From assembly GCF_900292075.1 (NCBI RefSeq), contig NZ_OLMV01000003.1:248001-312000 (forward strand): a stretch of DNA of 64,000 bases, read 5' to 3'. Source of the DNA: Microbacterium timonense (GTDB lineage: Bacteria; Actinomycetota; Actinomycetes; Actinomycetales; Microbacteriaceae). Below the pieces are notes generated by a model. The model was not told where the DNA came from. It saw nothing but the letters and a program-made list of their open reading frames with translations, and did no database searches. Shown here piece by piece: positions 14,812-22,309 of this stretch. Every line of letters begins with the position of its first letter. The first letter of the stretch is position 1. The position numbers were made by a program, and so were the translations under genes.

Positions 14812-16821
14812 TCAGCCGCGGGAGGCGGCCTTCGCGTCGCGCTCGGCGAGCGCGGCCAGGTGCGCGTTGTAGGCCTCGAGCTCGGCATCCCCGGTGCGAT
14901 CGGCGTGCCGGTCACGTCGTCTGGTCTCGCGGTCGTCGCTGCGACTCCACTGGATCGCCACGGTGATCGCGAGGATCAAGGTCGGGATCTCGCCGATCGA
15001 CCAGGCGATGCCGCCGCCGGTGTACTGGTCCTCCATCGGCGAGGCGCCCCACGTGCGCCCCATCGACCCGAACCACTCAGCGATCATGAGCCCTTCCTGC
15101 ATCATGATCGCGATGCCGAAGAACGCGTGCATGGCCATGATGCCGATGAGCAGCAGCAGGCGGCCGGGGTACGGCAGGCGGTACGGCACCGGATCGATGC
15201 CGATGAGCGAGAGCACGAAGAGGTAGCCGGTGATGAGGAAGTGGGCGACCATCCACTCGTGGCCGAGGTGGTCGTACAGCGACCAGCGGAAGAGGTCGGT
15301 GTAGTAGAAGACCCAGAGCGAGCCGATGAACAGCCCTGCGGCCACGAACGGATTGGTGAGCACGCGGGCGACGGGCGAGTGCACCGCCCATAGGATCCAC
15401 TCGCGTCCGCCGCGGGTGCCGTCCTCGCGTCTGCGGATCGCGCGCGCGGCGAGCGTCACGGGCGCGCCCGGAACCAGCAGGAGGGGGATCGCCATGGTCA
15501 GCAGCATGTGACCCACCATGTGCATGCTGAAGAGGTAGTCCTGGTAGACGTTGATCACGCCGCCCGTGACCCACACGAGCAGCAGCCAGCCGGCCACCCA
15601 CATGATGGTGCGGTAGACGGGCCAGGCGTCGCCGCGGCGGCGGAGGCGCCACACACCGACGAGGTAGAAGAAGATCGCGAAACCCGCCGCGATCGCCCAC
15701 AGCAGGTCGATGTTCCACGCCGTGACCCATCGGTCGAGCGTCAGCTCGGGGGGCAGCGGCGCATCGGTGAGCCGCTCCGCCGGCGTCGGGACCTCGGGGA
15801 TCAGCGGCGGCACCGGAGGCGGCGTGCGGGCGAGGGCGGCCGCGGCGCCGCTGGCCACGCCCATGAGGACGAGCTCGAAGGCGATGAGCGTCCAGAACGC
15901 GCGGGTCGCCGCGGCGGGGCGCTCGGGTCCGGCATCCTGCGGCCCTTGCATTCGGCCGATCAGTCGGGTGCGGTACCACGCGCCGAAGAAGCCGAGCGCG
16001 ACCAGGGCGAGCACCTTCACGCCGAGGATGACGCCGTACGGCGAGAGCAGCGCCTCCCACTCCCGCAGGCCGATGGCGGCGCGCACCGTCCCCGAGATCG
16101 CCACGACCGCGAAGGCGGCGAGCGCGATGCTGGAGTAGCGCGCCACAGTCGCAGCACTGTCTTCCCGCGTCTGCAGCGGCCGCACGATGACGATAAGCAG
16201 CAGACCGCCGAGCCACACCGCTGCGGCCAGGATGTGCAGGATCAGTGCGGTCATCGCCTCGTGGTGGAAGGCTTCCTCGCCGGAGTGCCCCTGTGTGCCC
16301 ATCGGCACGAGGGATGCCGCGGCCAGCAGCGCGACGAAGAAGGTCGCCGTCCACGACCGCACGGCGAAGGTCAGGACGGTGAGGGCTGCGCCGGCGACGG
16401 TGGTGATCAGCCACGTGCGCCCGGGCTCCGTCTCGACGATGTAGCGGCCGAGCTGGGCGCCGAACTCGGGTCCCAGGCCGATGACGGGGTTGAAGGCATC
16501 GATGAACGTCAGGAATCCGGTCGCGGCAGCGGCGAGGGTGAACACGGCCGCCGAGATCGACGCGGTGTCGAGGGCGACGTCGAAGGCGCGATCACCCGAG
16601 CGGAGCGTGAACAGCGCCGTCACCAGGACGCCGACCATCCCCGCGGCCGAGAGATTGACGATCAGCTTCGCCGTCGGCAGCCCCCACCGCACGACCGGCC
16701 CGGGGTCGGCGAGCGCAAGCGGTGCGACGCCGCCGCCGAATGCCAGGGCCCACGCCATGACCGCGATCGCCGCCACGATGAGGATCGCGGGCCCGACGGC
16801 CCGCAAGGCGCGCGGGTTCAC
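14812..16821 (-). CDS. CopD-CtaG fusion: copper resistance D domain plus cytochrome oxidase assembly protein
   Basis: A 669-residue polytopic membrane protein. Residues about 1-330 form the CopD-like part (eight or nine hydrophobic segments, HSGEEAFHHEAMTALILHI with potential copper-binding His). Residues about 370-640 form the caa3-type CtaG part (LDRWVTAWNIDLLWAI, MHMVGHMLLTMAIPLLLV, DHLGHEWMVAHFLITGYLF). The fusion is common in actinobacteria and is thought to handle copper for the respiratory oxidase. The charged C-terminal tail is cytoplasmic. GTG at 16821 starts the protein; a Shine-Dalgarno site is not obvious. Confidence 0.9.
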   Translation of the reverse strand: MNPRALRAVGPAILIVAAIAVMAWALAFGGGVAPLALADPGPVVRWGLPTAKLIVNLSAAGMVGVLVTALFTLRSGDRAFDVALDTASISAAVFTLAAAATGFLTFIDAFNPVIGLGPEFGAQLGRYIVETEPGRTWLITTVAGAALTVLTFAVRSWTATFFVALLAAASLVPMGTQGHSGEEAFHHEAMTALILHILAAAVWLGGLLLIVIVRPLQTREDSAATVARYSSIALAAFAVVAISGTVRAAIGLREWEALLSPYGVILGVKVLALVALGFFGAWYRTRLIGRMQGPQDAGPERPAAATRAFWTLIAFELVLMGVASGAAAALARTPPPVPPLIPEVPTPAERLTDAPLPPELTLDRWVTAWNIDLLWAIAAGFAIFFYLVGVWRLRRRGDAWPVYRTIMWVAGWLLLVWVTGGVINVYQDYLFSMHMVGHMLLTMAIPLLLVPGAPVTLAARAIRRREDGTRGGREWILWAVHSPVARVLTNPFVAAGLFIGSLWVFYYTDLFRWSLYDHLGHEWMVAHFLITGYLFVLSLIGIDPVPYRLPYPGRLLLLIGIMAMHAFFGIAIMMQEGLMIAEWFGSMGRTWGASPMEDQYTGGGIAWSIGEIPTLILAITVAIQWSRSDDRETRRRDRHADRTGDAELEAYNAHLAALAERDAKAASRG

Positions 16822-16918
16822 CCTCTCAGCCTACGTCGCGCGCCCCTCCTCCTTCGCCGGGGCCGGTCTCTGCCCCGCGAGGCCGGCCTCCCTGCCCTCC
16901 CGGCCGCGGACTTCATCC

Positions 16919-16975
16919 GAGCGCCGAGACTTCGAGTGCGCCGCACTCGGCGCTAGGTTGGAGTTTCGCGGGTCA
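16919..16975. repeat. Diverged single copy of the 46-kb repeat with internal hairpin
   Basis: The gap between CopD-CtaG and the HU terminator carries GAGCGCCGAGACTTC and GGTTGGAGTTTCGCGGG, matching, in reverse orientation, the outer parts of the repeats at 46134-46440. Between them CGAGTGCG and CGCACTCG form an 8-bp stem (16933-16949), with an alternative outer stem GCGCCGAG/CTCGGCGC (16921-16953). Confidence 0.6.
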
Positions 16976-17035
16976 GGGCGGGTCGGCGGGTCGGGCGAGC
17001 CAGCGCGCGGCGCAAGGCCGGTGTCCACAGAGCAA

Positions 17036-17070
17036 GAGGGGGGATGCCGCGAGCCGCGGCATCCCCCCTC
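17036..17070 (-). terminator. Terminator of the HU gene
   Basis: A perfect 16-bp stem (17036-17051 with 17055-17070) closes a 3-base loop, 16 bases after the HU stop codon. The stem is symmetric enough to work on both strands, and a CTCTTG run follows on the minus strand. Confidence 0.85.
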
Positions 17071-17086
17071 TTCCGGTCTGCGTCGA

Positions 17087-17374
17087 TTACTTGACGGCAG
17101 CCTTGAGCTTCGAGCCCGCGGTGACCTTGACGCGCTTGCCCGCGGGGATCTTGATCTCCTCGCCCGTCTGCGGGTTGCGGCCGGTGCGAGCCGACGTCTC
17201 GACCTGCTCGAACGCGATCCAGCCCGGGATCGAGACCTTGCTGCCGGCGGCGACGGCGTCGGAGACGGTGGAGAAGAGGGAGTCGAGCACGCCCGAGACC
17301 GCGGACTGGCTCTGGCCGGTCGCGCTCGCGATGCTCGCGACGAGCTCGGTCTTGGTGATGGTCTTGTCGGCCAT
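17087..17374 (-). CDS. hup: HU family nucleoid-associated DNA-binding protein
   Basis: A 95-residue histone-like protein that bends and packs DNA as a dimer. N-terminal helices (KTELVASIASATGQSQSAVS) lead to the saddle and arms, with GRNPQTGEEIKIPAGKRVKV matching the DNA-clasping arm; the Pro in RNPQTG is the intercalating residue. It lacks the long Lys/Ala-rich tail of mycobacterial HupB. ATG at 17374 follows GGAGG by 9 bases. A 9-bp hairpin directly precedes that ribosome site, and a strong terminator follows the gene, so it is a single-gene unit. Confidence 0.97.
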   Translation of the reverse strand: MADKTITKTELVASIASATGQSQSAVSGVLDSLFSTVSDAVAAGSKVSIPGWIAFEQVETSARTGRNPQTGEEIKIPAGKRVKVTAGSKLKAAVK

Positions 17375-17389
17375 TTGGTATGTCCTCCA

Positions 17390-17409
17390 AAGACGGCGGA
17401 CGCCGTCTT
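17390..17409 (-). promoter_or_regulatory. Hairpin abutting the HU ribosome binding site
   Basis: AAGACGGCG (17390-17398) and CGCCGTCTT (17401-17409) are perfect inverted copies 2 bases apart. On the HU transcript this stem ends just before GGAGG (17388-17384). Such a stem may stabilise the 5' end or modulate initiation; function is inferred. Confidence 0.5.
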
Positions 17410-17566
17410 GTCATTGCTCGGACCGGATGGCTGCGCCCCCGGCTGGTCGGATCGACCGGGACCGAATGTACCCGACACGGGCCGCAGATCCGCGTATTTC
17501 TGCGGATTTCGGGCCTTCTGGGCGGCGTGTCATGGGAAATCTGTGGCAGATGTGACGAAAGTAAAC

Positions 17567-18160
17567 TCACTCAGGGCGGTGCGCGGCGAGGAGATCCCGC
17601 GCCGTGCGGGCGAACGCGGGACCCACGCGCTCCTGTCCGTCGAGGTAGCCGCCCACGAGCGCGGCGTCGCGCAACAGCACCAAGGATGCCGCCACGGCGT
17701 CGGGATCGCGCAGCCCGGCGCCCTCCGCCAGCTGCCGCAACGTCTCGCGGAACCATTCCCGGTGTTCGGCGATGAGATCGCGCACCGGCCCTTCGCCGGG
17801 ATACTCGGCGGCGGCGTTGATGAAGGGGCAGCCACGCGTGTGCCGGTCCCGGATGTCCTGCTCGATGCCGGCGACCACCAGGTCCAGCAGCACCGCGGGG
17901 TCGTCGGAGGCCTCCCCCGCCTGCGCGAAGAGTCCTCGCAGGGCACGGTCCTCGCCTTCGAGGTAGGCGAGGACGAGGCCCTCCTTCCCGGCGAACTGCT
18001 TGTACATCGTGGCGCGGGTGACGCCCGCCTCCTCGATGATGCGGTCGACGCCGACCGAGTGGATGCCCTCGTTGTAGAAGAGGTCGGTCGCCGCGTCGAG
18101 CAGGCGCTGCCGTGCAGTGGTCGGGCGGGACGCCACAGGTGCGGCGGTGGTGTTGCTCAT
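17567..18160 (-). CDS. TetR family transcriptional regulator
   Basis: A 197-residue repressor. The N-terminal HTH is typical (ARQRLLDAATDLFYNEGIHSVGVDRI, EEAGVTRATMYKQFAGKEGLV), and the C-terminal ligand domain contains RGCPFINAAAEYP, a segment seen in TetR proteins of the TetR_C_33-like group. ATG at 18160 is preceded by GGAGGGG; upstream in-frame starts would read through the operator region. The gene is divergent from an alpha/beta hydrolase, with a near-perfect TetR-type dyad between, so it most likely represses the hydrolase and itself. Confidence 0.92.
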   Translation of the reverse strand: MSNTTAAPVASRPTTARQRLLDAATDLFYNEGIHSVGVDRIIEEAGVTRATMYKQFAGKEGLVLAYLEGEDRALRGLFAQAGEASDDPAVLLDLVVAGIEQDIRDRHTRGCPFINAAAEYPGEGPVRDLIAEHREWFRETLRQLAEGAGLRDPDAVAASLVLLRDAALVGGYLDGQERVGPAFARTARDLLAAHRPE

Positions 18161-18259
18161 GGTTGCCCCTCCAGCCTCCATCGTGCCACTCATCCACGCA
18201 CGGCCCGCGGGAGCGAGGGGGCGAGGCATCCGGAATCGGTTCTTCAGGAATGTCTTGTG

Positions 18260-18281
18260 TAGATAGAACGTTCGGTCTACC
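18260..18281. promoter_or_regulatory. TetR-type operator
   Basis: A 22-bp dyad centred on AACGTT: left half GTAGATAGAAC (18260-18270) and right half GTTCGGTCTAC (18271-18281), symmetric except for two positions in each arm. It lies in the gap between the TetR gene and the divergent alpha/beta hydrolase gene. Confidence 0.75.
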
Positions 18282-18356
18282 ATCAGGATACATCAAGCCG
18301 GAAATCCGGCTCCCGAATCGACAGACCACGTATCACCCACATCCAAGGAGCACGAC

Positions 18357-19220
18357 ATGAACACCTCGACCAAGACGCCCATCGTCCTCATCCACGGCCT
18401 CTGGATGACCCCGAAGAGCTGGGATACCTGGGCCGAGCGCTTCCGCGCGGCCGGACACGAGGTCATCGTGCCCGGCTGGCCCGGCATCGACGACCGCGCC
18501 GTCGACGACATCCGCCGCGACCCGTCCGCGCTCAAGGGCATCGGGCTGAAGCAGATCGCCGACCACTACGAGCGCATCATCCGGCAACTGCCGCAGAAGC
18601 CGATCATCATGGGCCACTCGTTCGGTGGTGTGCTCACGCAGATGCTCGCGGACCGCGGGCTCGGCGTCGCGTATGTGGGAGTTGCGCCCGGTCAGCCCGC
18701 CGGCGTCACCACGCTGCCCCTGTCCACCCTGTGGACGGGCACCCCGATCCTCTCCAACCCGTTCGGCATCAACGGCGCCAAGCCCCTGAGCAAGCGCCAC
18801 TTCCACTTCACGTTCGGCAATGACCTGCCCCGCGCCGCGTCCGACGAGCTGTGGGAGGAATACGCCGTCAACTCCTACAACCGCGTCTTCTTCGAGGGCG
18901 TCTCCTCGGTTCCCCGTCCCAAGAAGGGCGTCTCACGCGTGGACTTCGGGCGCGCCGATCGCGCGCCGTTCCTCGTCATCACCGGAGAGATCGATCACGT
19001 GGTGCCGCCGGCCATCGGCAAGGCGATCGTGAGGAAGTACCGCGCGTCGGGAAGCCCCGCGATCGTCGAGTACAAGGAGTACGCCGGGCGCACGCACCGG
19101 CTGGTCAGCCAGGACGGCTGGGAGGAGATCGCCGACGACGCCCTGGAGTGGGCGACGAGCCATGCCGAGCGCAACACCGCTCTGGCGTCGCCCGAAGCCG
19201 CCGGAGCGGCGGGAGACTGA
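18357..19220 (+). CDS. Alpha/beta hydrolase
   Basis: A 287-residue soluble hydrolase. The oxyanion segment is HGLW, the nucleophile elbow GHSFGG, the acid GEIDHVVP and the catalytic His GRTHRLV, so the triad is intact. The substrate is unknown; related TetR-controlled hydrolases are usually esterases or detoxifying enzymes. ATG at 18357 follows AAGGAG by 6 bases. Regulation by the divergent TetR gene is strongly suggested by the dyad at 18260. Confidence 0.92.
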   Translation: MNTSTKTPIVLIHGLWMTPKSWDTWAERFRAAGHEVIVPGWPGIDDRAVDDIRRDPSALKGIGLKQIADHYERIIRQLPQKPIIMGHSFGGVLTQMLADRGLGVAYVGVAPGQPAGVTTLPLSTLWTGTPILSNPFGINGAKPLSKRHFHFTFGNDLPRAASDELWEEYAVNSYNRVFFEGVSSVPRPKKGVSRVDFGRADRAPFLVITGEIDHVVPPAIGKAIVRKYRASGSPAIVEYKEYAGRTHRLVSQDGWEEIADDALEWATSHAERNTALASPEAAGAAGD

Positions 19221-19240
19221 CGGATGCCGACGAGCCGTGT

Positions 19241-19324
19241 GCACAAACTCCGCAAGCTCGGGCCCCGCGACCGGAACATCCCCGCAACTGCCCCGGGATT
19301 CCCGCAGATTTGAGGAGTTCGTGC
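19241..19324. repeat. Imperfect palindromic intergenic element
   Basis: Ends GCACAAACTCC (19241-19251) and GGAGTTCGTGC (19314-19324) are inverted copies with one mismatch. The middle has further complementary GC blocks, such as CCCCGCAACTG and GGGATTCCCGC. It sits between the ends of two convergent hydrolase genes, where it may stop transcription. It has the look of a dispersed actinobacterial intergenic element. Confidence 0.55.
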
Positions 19325-19364
19325 CGCGAGCCGGACGGCGGGGCGGTCGCACAGGGGGCGCGGT

Positions 19365-20480
19365 TCAGGAGTGGAGGCGGCGGAGGCCGGCGATGACGTC
19401 CTCGTGCCAGCGGCGAGCGGCCGGGAGCACGCCGGTGAAGATCGGGGTGTCGTGCGTGACGCCCTGGTAGCGCACCACGCTCGCGTCGACGCCGGCTGCG
19501 CGCAGCGCGGCACCGTAGGCATCGCCGTCGCCGCGTAACGGGTCGAACTCGGCGGTGAGGATGACCGCGGGCGGCAGACCTCGGTGCGAGTCGGCCCGCA
19601 ACGGCGACGCGTATGGTTCGCGCGCGTCCTGCGGGCGGGCGAGGTAGGTGCGGGCGACCGAACGCAGTTCGCGGACCGCCAGGAACCGGGGGATGCCGAG
19701 GGCCTTGGTCGCGCGCAGGTCGAGGTGGGCTCCGGTGAGGTCCACGACGGGGACCTCGAGCACCTGCAGCCGCACGTCGTGGCCGGCACGGTCGCGGTTC
19801 ACGAGGGTGACGGCGGCGGCGAGGTTGCCGCCGGCGGAGGTGCCGAGCACGCCGATCCGGCTCGGGTCGACGCCCAGCTCGCCGGCATGGCCGAACAGCC
19901 ACTCCAGCGCCGCGTAGCCCTGCTCGACCTGGACCGGGTAGCGGTGCTCGGGTGCGAGGGCGTAGTCCACGGCGGCAATGGCGACGTGCGCGTCGACGGC
20001 GCGGCGGCGGAACGCGGCATCCGTCGTGGGATAGTCGATGCCGCCGATGCGGAACGCGCCGCCGAAGAAGGCGAGCACGGCGGGCACGGGCGCGGTGCCG
20101 GCGACCGGCGGGTGATAGACCCGGATGCGGAACGACGGCACACCGCCCGCGGTCACCCGATGCTCTGTGATCCGCACCTCCGGACCGGCGGTTCCGACCG
20201 TGCTGAGCTCCTTGCGGTCCCACGCGAGCGCCGCGCGACGGTGGCGGGCTCGCGCCCGTGCGTGCGGGCCCTTCGGCGCCGGGGAGTTCTCGCGCTTCGC
20301 GGCCGGCGGCACCGCGGCGGCGCTGCGGCCTCCCCCGTTCTTGTCAGCCGCCGGGACGACGGTCGCCCGGCCGAACGGCCACAGCGCCGTCAGCCGCGCG
20401 CGCACCGAGCCCAGGGCCTGGTCGAACAGGTACTTCCGGTGCACGCGCAGGCGCTCTTCGAAGAACGGGTCCAGCGGCAT
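19365..20480 (-). CDS. HSL-type alpha/beta hydrolase (esterase-like)
   Basis: A 371-residue protein with an Arg/Lys/Pro-rich N-terminal 100 residues and a hormone-sensitive-lipase-like domain. Nucleophile elbow GTSAGG, acid EFDPLRGDG and His GVTHDTPIF are present. The HGGG oxyanion box reads FFGGAF, so the first His is Phe and a Gly is Ala; activity may be altered. YALAPEHRYPVQ matches the family signature. ATG at 20480 is preferred (GGATAAGGG upstream); an ATG at 20531 is also in frame. No neighbour suggests a substrate. Confidence 0.85.
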   Translation of the reverse strand: MPLDPFFEERLRVHRKYLFDQALGSVRARLTALWPFGRATVVPAADKNGGGRSAAAVPPAAKRENSPAPKGPHARARARHRRAALAWDRKELSTVGTAGPEVRITEHRVTAGGVPSFRIRVYHPPVAGTAPVPAVLAFFGGAFRIGGIDYPTTDAAFRRRAVDAHVAIAAVDYALAPEHRYPVQVEQGYAALEWLFGHAGELGVDPSRIGVLGTSAGGNLAAAVTLVNRDRAGHDVRLQVLEVPVVDLTGAHLDLRATKALGIPRFLAVRELRSVARTYLARPQDAREPYASPLRADSHRGLPPAVILTAEFDPLRGDGDAYGAALRAAGVDASVVRYQGVTHDTPIFTGVLPAARRWHEDVIAGLRRLHS

Positions 20481-20581
20481 GCCCTTATCCTGCCGCCCCG
20501 GCCTGACGTTCGGCCCAGAGGTTGAGATCACGCGACGATTGTGGTTCGCCTCGCCGCCCGACGGGCGGCCGCGGACGGCAG

Positions 20582-20613
20582 AAGGCCCGGCGTTCCGAGG
20601 AACACCGGGCCTT
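20582..20613 (-). terminator. Terminator of the rpmB-rpmG-rpsN operon
   Basis: A 15-base arm (20582-20596) pairs with 20599-20613 with one C/A mismatch and a 2-base loop: AAGGCCCGG against CCGGGCCTT outside, GTTCC against GGAAC inside. It lies just after the rpsN stop. Confidence 0.85.
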
Positions 20614-20633
20614 CGACGCTGTGTGGTGCGGGC

Positions 20634-20939
20634 TTACCAGCTGGACTTGGTCACGCCGGGCAGCTCGCCACGGTGCGCCATGTCACGGAAGCGGACACGC
20701 GAGATGCCGAACTTCGTGAGGACACCGCGGGGGCGGCCGTCGATGACGTCACGCGAACGCACACGCACCGGCGACGCGTTGCGGGGCAGCTTCTGCAGGC
20801 CCACGCGCGCGGCCTCACGCTCCTCGTCGGTCGAGTTCGGCGACACGAGCGCCTTCTTCAGCTCGGCGCGCTTGGCGGCGTAGCGGTCGACGACCTCCTG
20901 GCGCTGCTTGTTGCGCGCGATCTTGCTCTTCTTAGCCAT
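20634..20939 (-). CDS. rpsN: 30S ribosomal protein S14, zinc-independent form
   Basis: A 101-residue S14 of the long, cysteine-free type ([17 protein letters not shown] at the start, [19 protein letters not shown] near the end). The 61-residue zinc form has two CxxC motifs; here there is none. It is the last gene of rpmB-rpmG-rpsN, starting 3 bases after the rpmG stop, and a strong hairpin follows. Confidence 0.98.
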   Translation of the reverse strand: MAKKSKIARNKQRQEVVDRYAAKRAELKKALVSPNSTDEEREAARVGLQKLPRNASPVRVRSRDVIDGRPRGVLTKFGISRVRFRDMAHRGELPGVTKSSW

Positions 20940-20942
20940 GGA

Positions 20943-21113
20943 TCAACGCTCCTCGCGGAATTCGACGTGCTTGCGGATGACCGGGTCGTACTTCTTCAGC
21001 ACGATGCGGTCGGGGTTGTTGCGGCGGTTCTTGCGCGTGACGTAGGTGTAACCCGTGCCCGCGGTCGAACGCAGCTTGATGATCGGACGGACGTCCTGTG
21101 CCTTCTTGGCCAT
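20943..21113 (-). CDS. rpmG: 50S ribosomal protein L33
   Basis: A 56-residue protein reading [19 protein letters not shown] at the start and [18 protein letters not shown] near the end. The central [16 protein letters not shown] segment has no Cys, so this is the zinc-free form. Its ATG shares one base with the rpmB stop (TGATG), and rpsN follows 3 bases after its own stop. The start needs no independent ribosome site, given the coupling. Confidence 0.97.
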   Translation of the reverse strand: MAKKAQDVRPIIKLRSTAGTGYTYVTRKNRRNNPDRIVLKKYDPVIRKHVEFREER

Positions 21114-21349
21114 CAGAGCTTCACACCCTTCGCCTGCAGGTCACGCACGACAGCCTCGATGCCACGGGCGTCGATGACCTTCATGCCCTTGGCCGACACG
21201 TTGAGCTTGATGTTGCGACCCAGCGACGGAACGAAGTAGGTCTTCTTCTGCACGTTCGGGTCGAAGCGGCGCTTCGTCCGGCGGTGCGAGTGCGAGATGT
21301 TGTGACCGAAGCCGGGAACAGCACCGGTCACCTGGCACACTGCTGCCAT
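21113..21349 (-). CDS. rpmB: 50S ribosomal protein L28
   Basis: A 78-residue L28, with [29 protein letters not shown] at the N-terminus in pattern; only one Cys, so the zinc-binding CxxC pairs are absent. First gene of rpmB-rpmG-rpsN, with AAGGAG upstream of ATG at 21349. In several actinobacteria such cysteine-free sets are repressed by Zur, but I find no Zur-like dyad in the 209 bases upstream. The leader includes a dispersed repeat at 21443. Confidence 0.97.
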   Translation of the reverse strand: MAAVCQVTGAVPGFGHNISHSHRRTKRRFDPNVQKKTYFVPSLGRNIKLNVSAKGMKVIDARGIEAVVRDLQAKGVKL

Positions 21350-21442
21350 GGTGATGTCTCCTTAGTACCGTGGAGCCGGACGGCCCCACCCAAGATCCCT
21401 TGTCTGCATCTCGAGACGTGCGCCGCCACCGCCCGGAATCTT

Positions 21443-21476
21443 CCGGTCGTTGAGCGAGCGAAGCGAGTCGAAACGC
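21443..21476. repeat. Single copy of the 40-bp dispersed repeat in the rpmB leader region
   Basis: CCGGTCGTTGAGCGAGCGAA followed by GCGAGTCGAAACGC matches the tandem units at 10461 with two or three changes. It lies about 95 bases upstream of rpmB, downstream of a possible -10 (TAGACT near 21525 on the minus strand), so it may be transcribed in the leader. Confidence 0.85.
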
Positions 21477-21558
21477 GAACTGCGTGCTGGAGTGCGCGCA
21501 GACAAAGAGTCAGTCTAGCACGGACGGCGTGTCGCGCTTGACGAGCGCCCCGCGACCA

Positions 21559-22236
21559 TCAGCCCGCCTCTGCCGCCTCACGCGCTCCCCGGCCCCACCG
21601 GAACGCCGAAACGGTGGGGTCGCCGGGGATCCAGTAGCGCCACGGGAACGCGTCGGTCCCCGCCATCCCCGCCACACCCACCCTCGGCCCCGACGCCACG
21701 TCGGCCAGCGGCTCCGCGAGCAGCTCGAGCCTCGCCACCGCGCCGTGCCGGGGGCGCCCCGTGATCGCGTCGATGCCGTCGTGCACGGGATGCCGCAGCC
21801 CGATGGCGTCGCCGAGCCGGCCGGGTCCGCGCGCCAGGTCCCGCGGCGTCTTGGCCGCGGGCCGGCGCCGGGCGGCGGCATCCGTTCCCTCCAGCACCTG
21901 TCCGGCCCGCAGCAGCACACCGCCGGCGACCCCTTCCGGGCCGCAGACGACGTTGACGCAGGAATGGATGCCGTGGCTCAGGTACACGTAGAGGTGCCCC
22001 GGTTCGCCCCACATGGTGGCGTTGCGGGCGGTCGGTCCCATGCGCGCGTGCGAGCCGGGATCGGGCACGGGCCCGGTGCCGCGGCCGTGGTACGCCTCGA
22101 CCTCGGTGAGCCGGACGGCGACCGTCTCGCCGTCGACCACCGTCGTGAGCCGCCCTCCGAGGAGGCGGGGCGCGACATCGGCGGGAAGCCCTCGAAGGTC
22201 GTCGCGGGTCGCCGCTCGCCAGACGCCCCGCATCAT
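21559..22236 (-). CDS. mpg: DNA-3-methyladenine glycosylase (AAG/MPG type)
   Basis: A 225-residue base-excision repair glycosylase that removes alkylated purines. Family marks are LLGGRLT near the start, the active-site segment TEVEAYHG with the catalytic Glu, and GHLYVYLSHGIHSCVNVV. The lysine-poor C-terminus ends with a W-containing strand. Length fits the family (about 200-230). ATG at 22236 or the next codon starts it. It stands alone, divergent from the drug exporter. Confidence 0.95.
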   Translation of the reverse strand: MMRGVWRAATRDDLRGLPADVAPRLLGGRLTTVVDGETVAVRLTEVEAYHGRGTGPVPDPGSHARMGPTARNATMWGEPGHLYVYLSHGIHSCVNVVCGPEGVAGGVLLRAGQVLEGTDAAARRRPAAKTPRDLARGPGRLGDAIGLRHPVHDGIDAITGRPRHGAVARLELLAEPLADVASGPRVGVAGMAGTDAFPWRYWIPGDPTVSAFRWGRGAREAAEAG

Positions 22237-22309
22237 GCGGACGAGTCTACGTGCGCGTCCACCCGACGCGGGTGGTGACGCCGGCGGCGCCGCGCACTAC
22301 TGTTCGGCC

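Noticed and set aside
21350..21558. Zur box upstream of rpmB
   Set aside because: Scanned by eye for a dyad like TGAGAATCGTTCTCA; none found.
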